Assembly: GCA_964392245.1 (NCBI GenBank)
Contig: CAYMOX010000005.1
Location: 1-64,000, forward strand
Reading direction: 5' to 3'
DNA: 64,000 nucleotides
From: JAAUUJ01 sp964392245
GTDB taxonomy: Bacteria > Cyanobacteriota > Cyanobacteriia > Thermostichales > Thermostichaceae
Part shown: positions 36,793 to 45,351 of the stretch, piece by piece
Position numbering within the stretch: the stretch's first letter is position 1
Layout: each line of letters starts with the position of its first letter
The notes under the pieces: model-generated
Databases searched by the model: none
What the model saw: the letters and a program-made list of their open reading frames with translations, nothing else
What the model was told of the DNA's origin: nothing
Program-made: the position numbers and the translations under genes

Positions 36793-37416
36793 TCAATCTG
36801 TGAGAACAGACTCAGGGTTAGCCTCTAGATCTGCCTCTGAGAATTGAACTTTACGGTAGAGATCCTCCAATGTAATGGTGAAGGGAATGCTGGTTAACTG
36901 CAGCTGAATATCTTCACTATCCAGATCCTGCAAATTCCACTGTTTTACAGCTCGTTTGCTGTAGTGTTCCACATGAATACGGATCTGGCTAATCAGAACA
37001 TACTCCTCAAGGCTGGGAATGGTGCGATAGAGTGAAAATTTCTCTAGCCGATCATAATATTCTGTTGATTTAGAAAGAACCTCAATGATCACTCTGGGAT
37101 TACAGATAATATCAGTACGGTCGTTGTGATACTCGACTGCACCTGCGACAACCATGACATCAGGATAGGTGTAGGATTGTTCCTCTGGGATCCAGAGCTT
37201 GACATCTGCCATGAAAACTTCATAATCTGCCTCAGTAAAGGCAAGATTCATCCTGCCTGCGAGATTGAGGGAAAGGCGATTGTGGTTGGTTGTTCCTCCT
37301 GTCATGGCAATGATCTCGCCCTTAATATATTCACTTTTGCTCTCGGCAGCATCATCCAGAGCAAGATACTCTTCCGGACTATAGCGATGTTTTTTGGTGA
37401 GATCTAATACTTGCAT
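36793..37416 (-). CDS. Uma2 family protein (DUF820)
   Basis: A 207-residue Uma2 protein. It has the YSPEEYLALDDAAESKSEYI start (YSPEEYLALDD), the GEIIAMTGG turn, YPDVMVV, VIIEVLSKSTEYYDRLEKF (VIIEVLSKST, with the active-site Glu) and LEEYVLIS. It is the third of four Uma2 genes in the window and clearly divergent from the others. The putative activity is a PD-(D/E)XK nuclease; the biological role is not known. Confidence 0.93.
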   Translation of the reverse strand: MQVLDLTKKHRYSPEEYLALDDAAESKSEYIKGEIIAMTGGTTNHNRLSLNLAGRMNLAFTEADYEVFMADVKLWIPEEQSYTYPDVMVVAGAVEYHNDRTDIICNPRVIIEVLSKSTEYYDRLEKFSLYRTIPSLEEYVLISQIRIHVEHYSKRAVKQWNLQDLDSEDIQLQLTSIPFTITLEDLYRKVQFSEADLEANPESVLTD

Positions 37417-37475
37417 AGTCTGATCCTTCCCTCCTGGAATAAAAAGTGATGGAGATGAAAAAGATCTGGAGAACC

Positions 37476-38366
37476 CTAATCCTCTTGAGCCATGGCTGAG
37501 GCCACTGAATTGTTCGTTTTTTCATCCAGGATCTGATGAATCACCTCAAGGGGACGACTCATATTTTCGGCAAAACCCAGAATGCCCCGATCACGATATT
37601 CATAGAGTAATTCACCCTTTGAATCAAATAAAAAGGTGCCTCCCCGCTGAGTTAAATAAGCCGCGTCAGGTACATAAGTACGCCAGTGGCCGAGCACCTC
37701 CGCCATGTTGCGCAACCGCAGGGTGGCCAGTTCCAGGGGGCGTTGGGATCCGCTCTTGCCCACCAGATTAAAAAATGATCCCTGTAACGGTGGGAGGGGA
37801 AAGGCACGCACTTCTTCCTCGTCCCCGATCAGCTGAGGTGCCCGTCGATCCCCGATATACCCGCGCCAGACCTCCGCCAGAGTCCCTGGACTTTTGATCC
37901 CAGCGCACATGAGCATCAGGTTCACCCAGGCTCGCTGTCCTACTTTCAAGCCGGGCAGGTTTAACGTCAAGCCAGAATACAACCCCAGCTCCTGATGGAT
38001 CCTGGCTTCGGGATCCACAAACAGGTGTTCGGCAGGAAAGCCAGTGTAGGCAGAAAACTGCTGGCCGGACTCGCGGTTGCCAATGCCGACGGCCCGGATC
38101 TCGACCCCCTGAGCGTTGAGGGACTGCGATTCTCGTTGGACCCACCAGGCATATTCCAGGCTGTCAAAATCCCCCAGTTGCGGCCAGATCAGGATCAGGA
38201 CATAGGGGGAATTGCACCCAGTGAGCAGAGGATGCCATAGACCATCACTTACCCGTAGACGCTGGGTGGTGGAAAGCTGAGTATACAGATCCATAAAGGG
38301 TACAAGAAACGTGGGCAGTGCTTGCCGCCAGAGGTCTGGCAGGGTAAAACAAGATTGACGCATCAA
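37476..38366 (-). CDS. Peroxiredoxin-like AhpC/TSA antioxidant family protein
   Basis: A 296-residue protein. Central thioredoxin-fold features are visible: VLILIWPQLGDFDSLEYAWW in the position of the peroxidatic segment, VEIRAVGIGNRES, and FPAEHLFVDPEARIHQELG (FVDPEARIHQELGL). The C-terminal half has GGTFLFDSKGELLYEYRD, as in AhpC/TSA_2-type (PF13911) proteins. The classical peroxidatic Cys is not obvious, since the first strand is followed by Pro-Gln-Leu-Gly, so peroxidase activity is doubtful. It is divergent from the small gene at 38376, with a short shared promoter region. Confidence 0.8.
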   Translation of the reverse strand: MMRQSCFTLPDLWRQALPTFLVPFMDLYTQLSTTQRLRVSDGLWHPLLTGCNSPYVLILIWPQLGDFDSLEYAWWVQRESQSLNAQGVEIRAVGIGNRESGQQFSAYTGFPAEHLFVDPEARIHQELGLYSGLTLNLPGLKVGQRAWVNLMLMCAGIKSPGTLAEVWRGYIGDRRAPQLIGDEEEVRAFPLPPLQGSFFNLVGKSGSQRPLELATLRLRNMAEVLGHWRTYVPDAAYLTQRGGTFLFDSKGELLYEYRDRGILGFAENMSRPLEVIHQILDEKTNNSVASAMAQED

Positions 38367-38375
38367 CTGGATTCT

Positions 38376-38747
38376 ATGACACTCGAGCTAGAGCCTGCTG
38401 CTCCTGGTGAAGTTGCCGTCTACCAACCCTATTATGCGGTGGGTCGCCGCGCTTATCTGGCTCGGGCTGTGAGCCTCTACAAGAAGGGCAGTTTTGAAGG
38501 GGAACGTCAGATTGAAAATGATGAGCCCATTCCTTTTATCGCCAGCTGGGTCAAAAAGCCGTTACCTTCGGATCTGACCATGTGTAGCGTCATGTTTAGT
38601 CAAGATGCCGACCTCACCTACGAACTGTCAATCGCCAACTATGAGCTGGTGGAACACCTGATCGATGTCATCGGGCTGGATGATCGCGGCATGTCTCCTG
38701 ACTTCAGTACAGCCTTTTATAAAAAGCTGATGCGCTACGACGACTAG
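38376..38747 (+). CDS. Conserved-looking hypothetical protein, 123 residues
   Basis: A small soluble protein beginning at ATG 38376 (the residues upstream in frame do not look coding). It has a compact, mixed alpha/beta composition with VYQPYYAVGRRAYLARAVSLY near the start (VYQPYYAVGRRAYLA) and an acidic helix ending SPDFSTAFYKKLMRYDD. There is no signal peptide or membrane segment, and I recognise no family. It is divergent from the peroxiredoxin-like gene, and its stop interlocks in CTAG with the convergent MATE gene. Confidence 0.6.
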   Translation: MTLELEPAAPGEVAVYQPYYAVGRRAYLARAVSLYKKGSFEGERQIENDEPIPFIASWVKKPLPSDLTMCSVMFSQDADLTYELSIANYELVEHLIDVIGLDDRGMSPDFSTAFYKKLMRYDD

Positions 38748-40102
38748 CTCGCCAGGTTCTGGTGGCTTTCCTCTGGCTGGAAATAGGTGGCTTTCCAGAT
38801 CTGACGCCCCAGCAGGAGGATCAGGGCTGTCATATAGACCGTCAGTGAGCTCCAGAGGAGATGATTGCTGTGAAAATGCCAACCAGCGATGGCCACAGGG
38901 ACAAATCCTACAGCAAAGGCCGTTACCGCAGAGTTACGCAGGATCACCCCCTCTTTGAGGCCAATAAAAAACCCTTCCAGAATAAAGGCGATCGCAGTCA
39001 GGCTTAGCAACGGCACGAGCCAGATGGTGTAGTGTAGCATCTCCCCATTCAGATCCCCGTGACTGCTCAAGAGTCCAAAGACCTGTTGGGGAAAAACGTA
39101 GGTTCCCAGAGCAAAGATCAGGGCGATCAGCAGACTGTTCCAGAGGGCCGTGACCACTACAGGCCGCATCTGTTCTCGTTCTCCCTGTCCCTGGAGCTGC
39201 CCGATCAGGGTTTGGGTGGTCATCCCCACGCCATTGACCGTGAATTGACTTAACAGGGCGATCTGAAGCAGGAGCCCATTTTCGGCCAGCACCGTGGTGC
39301 CCAGGGTAGCACTCAGATTTGTAAAGATCGCATAGGCCGAAATCAGGATGGTAAAGCGGATCAGGATATTACTTTTGAGAACCACGATGGAACGCAGAGA
39401 CTGCCAATCCCCGATCTGCGGCCAGATCTGCGGTAGAAGGGACCATTGCACGGTCCAGGCAGCGATCACCAGATTGAGTCCTAGTGCCAGGTACTGACTG
39501 AGGGCGGTGGCCAGTCCGGCTCCAGAGCTGCCCCATCCCCAGCGACTGATCATCCAGTAATCCAGCACCACATTGGCCCCATTCCCCACCAGGGAAACCA
39601 GCAGCACGACTCCCGTTTTTTCCTGCCCCAGAAACCAGCCAAACAGAACGAAATTGAGTAGGACAGCGGGTGCCCCCCAGATGCGGGCGTTAAAGTAGTC
39701 AACTCCAGCGAGCTTGATCTCCTCCGAGCCTGCTAAGAGGGAAAAACCTAGAGTCTGGATTGGGTACTGCAGGATCAAGATCACGGCAGCCACCAGGATC
39801 GCTACCAGGGCACTGCGCACGCCTGCGAGCAGAATGGCAGCAGGATCGTTTTCCCCCACCGCATGGGAGGTAATGGCATTGGTGCTGTTCCGCAGAAACT
39901 TGAGGATCCGGTAGAGATAATCAAAGAGAATGCTGCTCAGGATCACCCCTGCCAGGTATTGAATATCGTTTAGATGGCCGAGAAAGGCAATATCACACAG
40001 CCCGGCCAGGGGCACCATCATATTGGAGAGCGCACTGCCCAGAGCGAGCTGATAGAAGCGGATCAGGTTGGGTTGCTGTAGAAACAGAGGGGATTGAGCC
40101 AT
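38744..40102 (-). CDS. MATE family efflux transporter
   Basis: A 452-residue protein with twelve predicted membrane helices in two related halves. The ALSNMMVPLAGLCDIAFLGHL segment (PLAGLCDIAFLGHL) marks helices 1-2 of the MATE/DinF family. These are Na+ or H+ driven exporters of organic cations, drugs or natural products. I prefer ATG 40102 over the upstream in-frame codon at 40192 because the extra leader has no family resemblance. It overlaps the convergent hypothetical gene by four bases at the stop codons. Substrate unknown. Confidence 0.93.
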   Translation of the reverse strand: MAQSPLFLQQPNLIRFYQLALGSALSNMMVPLAGLCDIAFLGHLNDIQYLAGVILSSILFDYLYRILKFLRNSTNAITSHAVGENDPAAILLAGVRSALVAILVAAVILILQYPIQTLGFSLLAGSEEIKLAGVDYFNARIWGAPAVLLNFVLFGWFLGQEKTGVVLLVSLVGNGANVVLDYWMISRWGWGSSGAGLATALSQYLALGLNLVIAAWTVQWSLLPQIWPQIGDWQSLRSIVVLKSNILIRFTILISAYAIFTNLSATLGTTVLAENGLLLQIALLSQFTVNGVGMTTQTLIGQLQGQGEREQMRPVVVTALWNSLLIALIFALGTYVFPQQVFGLLSSHGDLNGEMLHYTIWLVPLLSLTAIAFILEGFFIGLKEGVILRNSAVTAFAVGFVPVAIAGWHFHSNHLLWSSLTVYMTALILLLGRQIWKATYFQPEESHQNLAS

Positions 40103-40252
40103 AGAAAAGGTTGAGCAGAGGGATGACCAGGGTGCAAGAGTGGATTGGACATAATGTAGCTGAGAAGCGCAAAGATCAGGTGGAGTTGGCAATGTTCCAG
40201 GCTGATGAATCGGTAGGGAAACTCTGGAAGCTTAATTCCGGGCTTCAGTAAA

Positions 40253-41260
40253 ATGGGCTTGTCGTCATCCCTATCGTTGATGAATGATCCTATGGCTGTG
40301 ACAACCCCAACCGATCAGCAAGATCCCGCGATCCAGGTTACGGGCCTGACCAAAACCTATGTCATGGGCTTCTGGTTTAATAAGCGGATCAACTCTCTCG
40401 AAGATTGTTCATTAACCATCCAGCAAGGGGAAACCTTTGGTCTCTTGGGACCCAATGGGGCCGGTAAAACAACCACGATTAAATGTCTGTTAGGGATTGT
40501 GGAACCCAGTCGTGGCGAGGGAACCCTACTCGGTCATCCTTTGGGAGATCTCTCGATCAAACAGCGGGTGGGGTACTTACCCGAGAATCCTTACTTCTAT
40601 GACTACCTCACCGCCTGGGAATTTCTGGAATTTGCCGGAGAGATCTTTCGACTGCCTGCCAAACTGCTACGGGAGCGGATCCCGCAACTCCTGGACTTGG
40701 TGGGCTTATCGATCGACACGGCCCGCAAGAAGCAGCTCCGCACCTACTCCAAAGGCATGTTGCAACGCACGGGACTGGCGCAGGCCCTGATCAACGATCC
40801 CGACCTGGTATTTCTGGATGAACCCCTTTCCGGATTGGATCCCATGGGTCGCTATCAGATCCGCGAAATTATTCTCTCCCTCAAGCAGCAGGGCAAAACG
40901 GTGTTCTTTAACAGCCATGTACTGGCGGATGTGGAGGCCATTTGTGATCGGATCGGGTTGATGGTTGCCGGAAAACTGGTGAGTCAGGGCAGTTTAACCG
41001 AGGTGCTGGGGGTTTCAGAAGCCTACCAGGTGAGAGGTCATGGAGGACAACGGGATCTTCTGGCGGAGAAGCTTGAGCACTTTCAGCAGCAGGGGGATCA
41101 CTGGCAGGGGGAATGGCACGGTCCACCGGAACAATGCTGGTCTATTCTCAGCCAGGCGGGGGCTACAGTTACGGATTTCAACCTGCGTCGCCAAACTCTG
41201 GAGGAATACTTTATCGATACGGTGCGTGCGGTCCAGGCAGACAAGAACACTCAAAAATGA
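40253..41260 (+). CDS. ABC transporter ATP-binding protein
   Basis: A 335-residue ABC ATPase of the ABC-2/drug-export type. Walker A is GPNGAGKTTTIK; the Q-loop region is GYLPENPYFYDYLT; the signature is a degenerate YSKGMLQR; Walker B is LVFLDEPLSGLDP; the switch His lies in FNSHVL. The C-terminal about 90 residues resemble the regulatory extension of exporters. Starts at 40280 and 40292 are also possible, as none has a good Shine-Dalgarno sequence. The permease partner that normally follows is absent: the next genes are a toxin-antitoxin pair. Confidence 0.92.
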   Translation: MGLSSSLSLMNDPMAVTTPTDQQDPAIQVTGLTKTYVMGFWFNKRINSLEDCSLTIQQGETFGLLGPNGAGKTTTIKCLLGIVEPSRGEGTLLGHPLGDLSIKQRVGYLPENPYFYDYLTAWEFLEFAGEIFRLPAKLLRERIPQLLDLVGLSIDTARKKQLRTYSKGMLQRTGLAQALINDPDLVFLDEPLSGLDPMGRYQIREIILSLKQQGKTVFFNSHVLADVEAICDRIGLMVAGKLVSQGSLTEVLGVSEAYQVRGHGGQRDLLAEKLEHFQQQGDHWQGEWHGPPEQCWSILSQAGATVTDFNLRRQTLEEYFIDTVRAVQADKNTQK

Positions 41261-41287
41261 AGCGGGGGAGATTGGAAAGGAGTTGCC

Positions 41288-41316
41288 TTGTACGGCTGAA
41301 TATCGAACTTTAGTAA
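41288..41316 (+). promoter_or_regulatory. Putative promoter of the DUF1778/GNAT pair
   Basis: TTGTAC (41288-41293) is followed after 17 bases by TAGTAA (41311-41316), a fair sigma-70 match, 20 bases before the antitoxin start. The overlapping sequence is probably also where the antitoxin acts. Assigned by eye only. Confidence 0.3.
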
Positions 41317-41336
41317 TATCAAAGAGACTCTGTATC

Positions 41337-41639
41337 GTGGAAAACATTAGTTTCGCCCCAGATCCCAAAACTGAGCGCTTGGAGGCACGGCTGACGGCCA
41401 GTCAAAAGGCTCTCTTTCAGAGGGCTGCGTCTTTGATGGGGGTTTCCATGACTGATTTTATCGTGCAGGCTGTCACCACTGAGGCTCTGCGTGTGATCCA
41501 AACACATGAGCTCTTGAGCCTGACCGCACAAGACAGTCAACTGTTCGCAGAGGCCTTGCTGAATCCTCCAGAGCCCAATCAGGCTTTGCACCAGGCCGCC
41601 GCACGCTACAAAAGTGTGATAAGTCTGGATCCTCAGTAG
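41337..41639 (+). CDS. DUF1778 (TacA-like) antitoxin
   Basis: A 100-residue ribbon-helix-helix antitoxin of the DUF1778 family. The start is GTG 41337. The DNA-binding part has ERLEARLTASQKALFQRAASLMG (ARLTASQKALFQRAASL) followed by SMTDFIVQAV, and the C-terminal tail (LLNPPEPNQALHQAAARY) wraps the toxin in known pairs. It precedes the GNAT toxin by one base. In TacA/TacT systems the complex represses its own promoter. Confidence 0.88.
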   Translation: MENISFAPDPKTERLEARLTASQKALFQRAASLMGVSMTDFIVQAVTTEALRVIQTHELLSLTAQDSQLFAEALLNPPEPNQALHQAAARYKSVISLDPQ

Positions 41640-41640
41640 G

Positions 41641-42154
41641 ATGGATTTTTCATCATTGATTTTCGAGCGGCTGGGGAAAAAACATGCTAGGAAAAGTTTT
41701 TCTTGTGAGGTCCCTCAACTCAATGAATATCTTCAGACAAGAGCTAACCAGAAACAGAAGAAAAGTATAGCAAATATCTTCGTTCTCACGGATAGAGGTG
41801 GCACCGAGATCAAAGGTTACAATACGCTATCTTCCTATGGCTTGTTATTGCGCGATTTGCCAGAAGACATCGCAAGAAAATTGCCACGGTATCCCCTTGT
41901 CGGAACGACTTTAATCGGGCGGCTAGCCAGAGACCTGCGATACAAGGGCCAGGATCTTGGCGAACTCTTACTGATGGATGCGTTGTCTCGTTCTTTTGAT
42001 GCCAGTCACAGTGCTGCATCATGGGCTGTCGTTGTCGATGCCAAGGATGACAAAGTGAAGTTTTTTTTATCAGAAGTATGGATTCATTCCATTGGTAAAT
42101 GAGCCTATGAAATTGTTTTTGCCTATGGGCTCTATTGAGAAATTATTTTATTGA
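41641..42154 (+). pseudogene. GNAT acetyltransferase toxin (TacT-like), frameshifted at T8
   Basis: As read, the frame stops at 42102 (153 residues) with an unrelated C-terminal tail. It contains typical GNAT toxin elements: a KHARKSFSCEVPQLNEYL start (SFSCEVPQLNEYL), the acetyl-CoA motif RDLRYKGQDLGELLL and WAVVVDAKDD. At 42061-42068 there is a run of eight T. Removing one T restores KFFYQKYGFIPL and then KLFLPMGSIEKLFY, the normal family C-terminus, ending at 42154 (170 residues). Toxins of this type acetylate the amino group of charged tRNA. The frameshift would destroy the final strand, inactivating the toxin, unless it is corrected by slippage or is a sequencing artefact. Confidence 0.85.
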
Positions 42155-42254
42155 GAGGGTATTGTTTTCGATTCTCTATCTTTAACTTAAAGTGATTTGA
42201 GACCGCTGACCTAACAGCATCGATATAGTGCAAATGCCCCTACTGATCCCACTT

Positions 42255-42284
42255 TTGCCAAATTCACGAAAACGGTAGGATACT
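42255..42284 (+). promoter_or_regulatory. Putative aroA promoter
   Basis: TTGCCA (42255-42260) with an 18-base spacer before GATACT (42279-42284), 24 bases upstream of the GTG start. The match is moderate, and no Shine-Dalgarno sequence is seen in the very short leader. Confidence 0.28.
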
Positions 42285-42307
42285 CTAAGTATTTCCGGCT
42301 GTAACCT

Positions 42308-43636
42308 GTGTCATCCCTCCTTTCTCTTTCTACAACTGATGCTCTGGTGCTTTCTCCCTCTCCTCAACTGCGAGGCACCATTACAGTCCCCGGCGACAAA
42401 TCAATTTCCCACCGGGCATTGATGTTGGGGGCTCTGGCCCAAGGAGAAACCTTGATCCACGGACTGCTGGTCGGAGAAGATCCCCAGAGTACTGCCGCCT
42501 GTTTCCGTGCCATGGGTGCCGAGATTAGTGATCTCAATAGTGAGAAGGTGCAGGTGCGGGGGATCGGGTTGGGGCAACTGCAGGAGCCTCAGGATGTTTT
42601 GAATGCAGGCAACTCAGGCACAACGCTGCGATTGATGCTCGGTTTGCTGGCCTCCCAGCCGGATTGCTTTTTTGCGGTAACTGGAGACGCTTCCCTGCGC
42701 TCGCGACCGATGCGGCGAGTGGTGGATCCCTTGCGGCAGATGGGGGCTGAGATCTGGGGACGGCAGGCAGGAACCTTAGCGCCTTTAGCTGTGCAGGGAA
42801 GAAGGCTCCAAGGGATCCATTACCACTCTCCCATTGCCTCAGCTCAGGTGAAATCCTGTCTACTGCTGGCGGGCTTAACGGCAGAGGGGCCAACCACCGT
42901 GACGGAACCCGCCCTATCCCGAGATCACTCGGAGCGGATGTTAAAGGCTTTTGGAGCGGATCTGGAGGTGGATGTAGCCACCCGCTCGGTCACAGTTCGC
43001 AGTGGATCCCCGCTGACTGGGCAGACGGTTACTGTGCCAGGGGATATCAGTTCTGCGGCCTTCTGGCTAGTGGCGGCCTCGATTGTGCCGGAGGCTGAGC
43101 TGGTGATCGAAAATGTGGGCCTCAACCCAACGCGCACAGGTGTGCTGGAAGTGCTGCAGCAGATGGGTGCCGATATCACGATCCTGCGACCTCGAGAGGA
43201 GGCGGGTGAGCCCCTGGGAGATCTGCAGATCCGGTCTGCACAACTCCAAGCCGTCAGCATTGGTGGAGATCTGATCCCGCGTCTGATTGATGAGATCCCA
43301 ATTCTAGCGGTGGCGGCAGCCTGTGCCTCTGGAACCACCGTGATCCGGGATGCGGCTGAGTTGCGGGTGAAGGAAAGTGATCGGCTGGCGGCAATGGCTC
43401 AAGGGTTGAGCCAGATGGGGGTGACGGTGCGAGAACACCCGGACGGATTGGAGATCGATGGGGGTGCTTCTCTGGTTGGGGCTGAGGTGGATAGCTACCA
43501 GGATCATCGCATTGCCATGAGTTTGGCGATTGCATCCCTGGTGGCTCGGGGAGACACGGTGATTCGGGGATCGGCCTGTGCAGCCATCTCCTATCCCACC
43601 TTTTTCCCGACGCTGCAGCAGGTGACAGGTCAGTAG
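42308..43636 (+). CDS. aroA: 3-phosphoshikimate 1-carboxyvinyltransferase (EPSP synthase)
   Basis: A 442-residue EPSP synthase, sixth enzyme of the shikimate pathway, joining PEP and shikimate-3-phosphate. Landmarks in order: VPGDKSISHRALML with the active-site Lys, GNSGTTLRLMLGLLA, GDASLRSRPMRR, SAQVKSCLLLAGL and KESDRLAAMAQGL, then DHRIAMSLAIA. GNSGTTLR without the Gly-to-Ala change suggests normal glyphosate sensitivity, though class is not certain. The start is GTG 42308, with no clear Shine-Dalgarno sequence. Convergent with the DUF4327-like gene, eight bases apart. Confidence 0.97.
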   Translation: MSSLLSLSTTDALVLSPSPQLRGTITVPGDKSISHRALMLGALAQGETLIHGLLVGEDPQSTAACFRAMGAEISDLNSEKVQVRGIGLGQLQEPQDVLNAGNSGTTLRLMLGLLASQPDCFFAVTGDASLRSRPMRRVVDPLRQMGAEIWGRQAGTLAPLAVQGRRLQGIHYHSPIASAQVKSCLLLAGLTAEGPTTVTEPALSRDHSERMLKAFGADLEVDVATRSVTVRSGSPLTGQTVTVPGDISSAAFWLVAASIVPEAELVIENVGLNPTRTGVLEVLQQMGADITILRPREEAGEPLGDLQIRSAQLQAVSIGGDLIPRLIDEIPILAVAAACASGTTVIRDAAELRVKESDRLAAMAQGLSQMGVTVREHPDGLEIDGGASLVGAEVDSYQDHRIAMSLAIASLVARGDTVIRGSACAAISYPTFFPTLQQVTGQ

Positions 43637-43644
43637 GTGTGTGG

Positions 43645-43869
43645 CTAGTCGTCGCTCCAGGTTTCGGGTCCCAGTAGATCGATGACATGATCCCTGAGCA
43701 GGAAATCGCGCTTCTGTAGTTCTTGTTCTACCGCAGGCCATTCTCGGGCTGGGAAGCAGTTACAGAGCTTGTAGATGGGATCACACCGACAGATGATCCC
43801 TGCCTGCACCAGATGGCGGACTTCCTCCTGGATGACATCGAAGCCAATCGTTACGGTTGTAACAGCCAT
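43645..43869 (-). CDS. Small cyanobacterial protein, DUF4327-like
   Basis: A 74-residue protein starting at ATG 43869, with GGAG six bases upstream; the longer upstream frame is not supported. The pattern IQEEVRHLVQAG, PIYKLCNCFPAREW and EQELQKRDFLLRDHVIDLLG matches what I remember of DUF4327, a short family largely restricted to cyanobacteria. No function is known. It has three cysteines near the centre. Convergent with aroA. Confidence 0.7.
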   Translation of the reverse strand: MAVTTVTIGFDVIQEEVRHLVQAGIICRCDPIYKLCNCFPAREWPAVEQELQKRDFLLRDHVIDLLGPETWSDD

Positions 43870-44082
43870 GGCAACTCCTTTATGCAGTCGAGCATCCTCA
43901 CTCCTATTCTCATCTGCTGAAGGGAGAAAGATCCTGAAGATTTCTGGGTGAACCTTAGTTTGTTCATAACCTTTTGTGAACCTGGTTGGCGCGGGATCTG
44001 CTTTCAATCACACAAACTGGGCCATTACACTCCAGTGGAGGAACAGCAGGATCCCTGAACTCAGGATCTCCCAGACTTTCTG

Positions 44083-44088
44083 TATAAT
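44083..44088 (+). promoter_or_regulatory. Perfect -10 element before the STAS gene
   Basis: TATAAT at 44083-44088, preceded by TG directly, lies 76 bases upstream of the STAS start. No convincing -35 box is present at the usual spacing, so it may rely on an activator. The remaining 295-base gap (43870-44164) shows no other feature. Confidence 0.4.
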
Positions 44089-44164
44089 ATTGAGCATCCT
44101 CAGGCTGGCTTGGGGTCTGCCATCATGCCATCGTCTTATCCTTCAGCACCAAAGGATTCTGGCA

Positions 44165-44512
44165 ATGAGTCTCAATGTTGAGATCCAGTCCCTGCATCTA
44201 GATGTAAACCTGCTGCAGCTGTCCGGGCAACTGAATGCAGATACGGTCATTCCACTCAAGGCAAAGCTATCTGCAACCCCATCCAACAGCCACTGGATCA
44301 TTGATCTAACGGGAGTGGGATTCATAGACAGCCGTGGCATTGCTTTCTTAATCTCTATGTATAAAACTTGTAGATCTCAGGGAAAGCAACTTTTCCTTTC
44401 GGGCATTCAGAAGCATCCCTTTGAGGTGTTGTGTCTCTGCTCTCTTGATCGTGTTTTCCAATTTGTCTCCAATCCTAGCTATGCTCTTCAACTGTTGAGA
44501 AATGCAAGCTGA
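44165..44512 (+). CDS. STAS-domain anti-sigma factor antagonist
   Basis: A 115-residue single-domain STAS protein, starting at ATG 44165 (an upstream in-frame extension lacks coding character). The core IIDLTGVGFIDSRGIAFLISM contains the phosphorylatable Ser in DSRG. In partner-switching systems such proteins are phosphorylated by an RsbW-type kinase and reset by SpoIIE/RsbU phosphatases, one of which is encoded at 13213-15018. A direct link is not shown. The 3' end overlaps the start of the next gene by 11 bases, indicating coupling. Confidence 0.9.
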   Translation: MSLNVEIQSLHLDVNLLQLSGQLNADTVIPLKAKLSATPSNSHWIIDLTGVGFIDSRGIAFLISMYKTCRSQGKQLFLSGIQKHPFEVLCLCSLDRVFQFVSNPSYALQLLRNAS

Positions 44513-45260
44513 GATCCCCGAGTACTGGCAACGGGAAGTTGATCTGCTGGAACAACTGGCCCAGAACTATGCCAATACTCACTCCATTCCGGCCCTCGAT
44601 CTGCGCTTCATGGCCCATTGTGTTGGGTATGAGCAGGGCAGTTCGGAGGAGTTTTTCTTTCTCAAGATTGAGGATCATTTGTGGACCCTGATCCGCCGCG
44701 ATCTGGTGGGGATCAGCTGGGAAATTCAGAGCCCTGATAAAGTCATTGTCCATGCCACCAATTCTCAGGTGGAGGATCGGCTGGATCGGGAGGTGCTGGA
44801 CTTTAAGGCGCGGTTGCTCACCAGTCAAAAGTGGCATGAAGAAATCGCGCTGCTGAGAACGCAAGGCTGGACCTGGCCTGCAGGTCAAACCCTCAAGCTT
44901 TACCGCGTGGAGTGGGAGGGTTTCCGCAAAGATGAAATAGCTTGGGCAGCCGATCTCACCCCCGATGAAGAGGGATTCATCAGTCTCTGGCAAGAGGATG
45001 CCTGGATCGGGGTACGGTTGTTGGAAACCCGCCACTGTCTGACTCGCCGTATGTTTGACCGGTTGGCAGATTTACCCCCACAGCTAAAACGACCGAGAAG
45101 CAAAACCCTGCGGGGAATTGGGATGCGGGGACAGTTGATCATCGAGGAGGTGGGTCAGGAATTGATCGTGCCGTTAGGGGATGAACCGGTGCCCTGGGTT
45201 AAGGATCGGTTGAAACAGCAATCCTGCTGCTATCCTCCCAGGGACTCATTTCGCTGGTAG
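44502..45260 (+). CDS. Hypothetical protein overlapping the STAS gene
   Basis: A 252-residue soluble protein whose ATG (44502) overlaps the 3' end of the STAS gene by 11 bases, so translational coupling is likely. It has an N-terminal helical segment (YWQREVDLLEQLAQNYANTH), a central mixed region with WTWPAGQTLKLYRVEWEG, and a C-terminal basic region with RSKTLRGIGMRGQ. No signal peptide or membrane segment is seen. I recognise no named family. Its coupling to a STAS protein suggests a role in the same signalling unit; this is inference. Confidence 0.7.
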   Translation: MQAEIPEYWQREVDLLEQLAQNYANTHSIPALDLRFMAHCVGYEQGSSEEFFFLKIEDHLWTLIRRDLVGISWEIQSPDKVIVHATNSQVEDRLDREVLDFKARLLTSQKWHEEIALLRTQGWTWPAGQTLKLYRVEWEGFRKDEIAWAADLTPDEEGFISLWQEDAWIGVRLLETRHCLTRRMFDRLADLPPQLKRPRSKTLRGIGMRGQLIIEEVGQELIVPLGDEPVPWVKDRLKQQSCCYPPRDSFRW

Positions 45261-45351
45261 TACAAGGCAGTGATCCGTCTCTTTTGCCTCTTGTATCCTG
45301 CTCCAACCGCTAAAGTAGAAGGTAACTCTGACAGGATTCTGGGGGGGAGGT

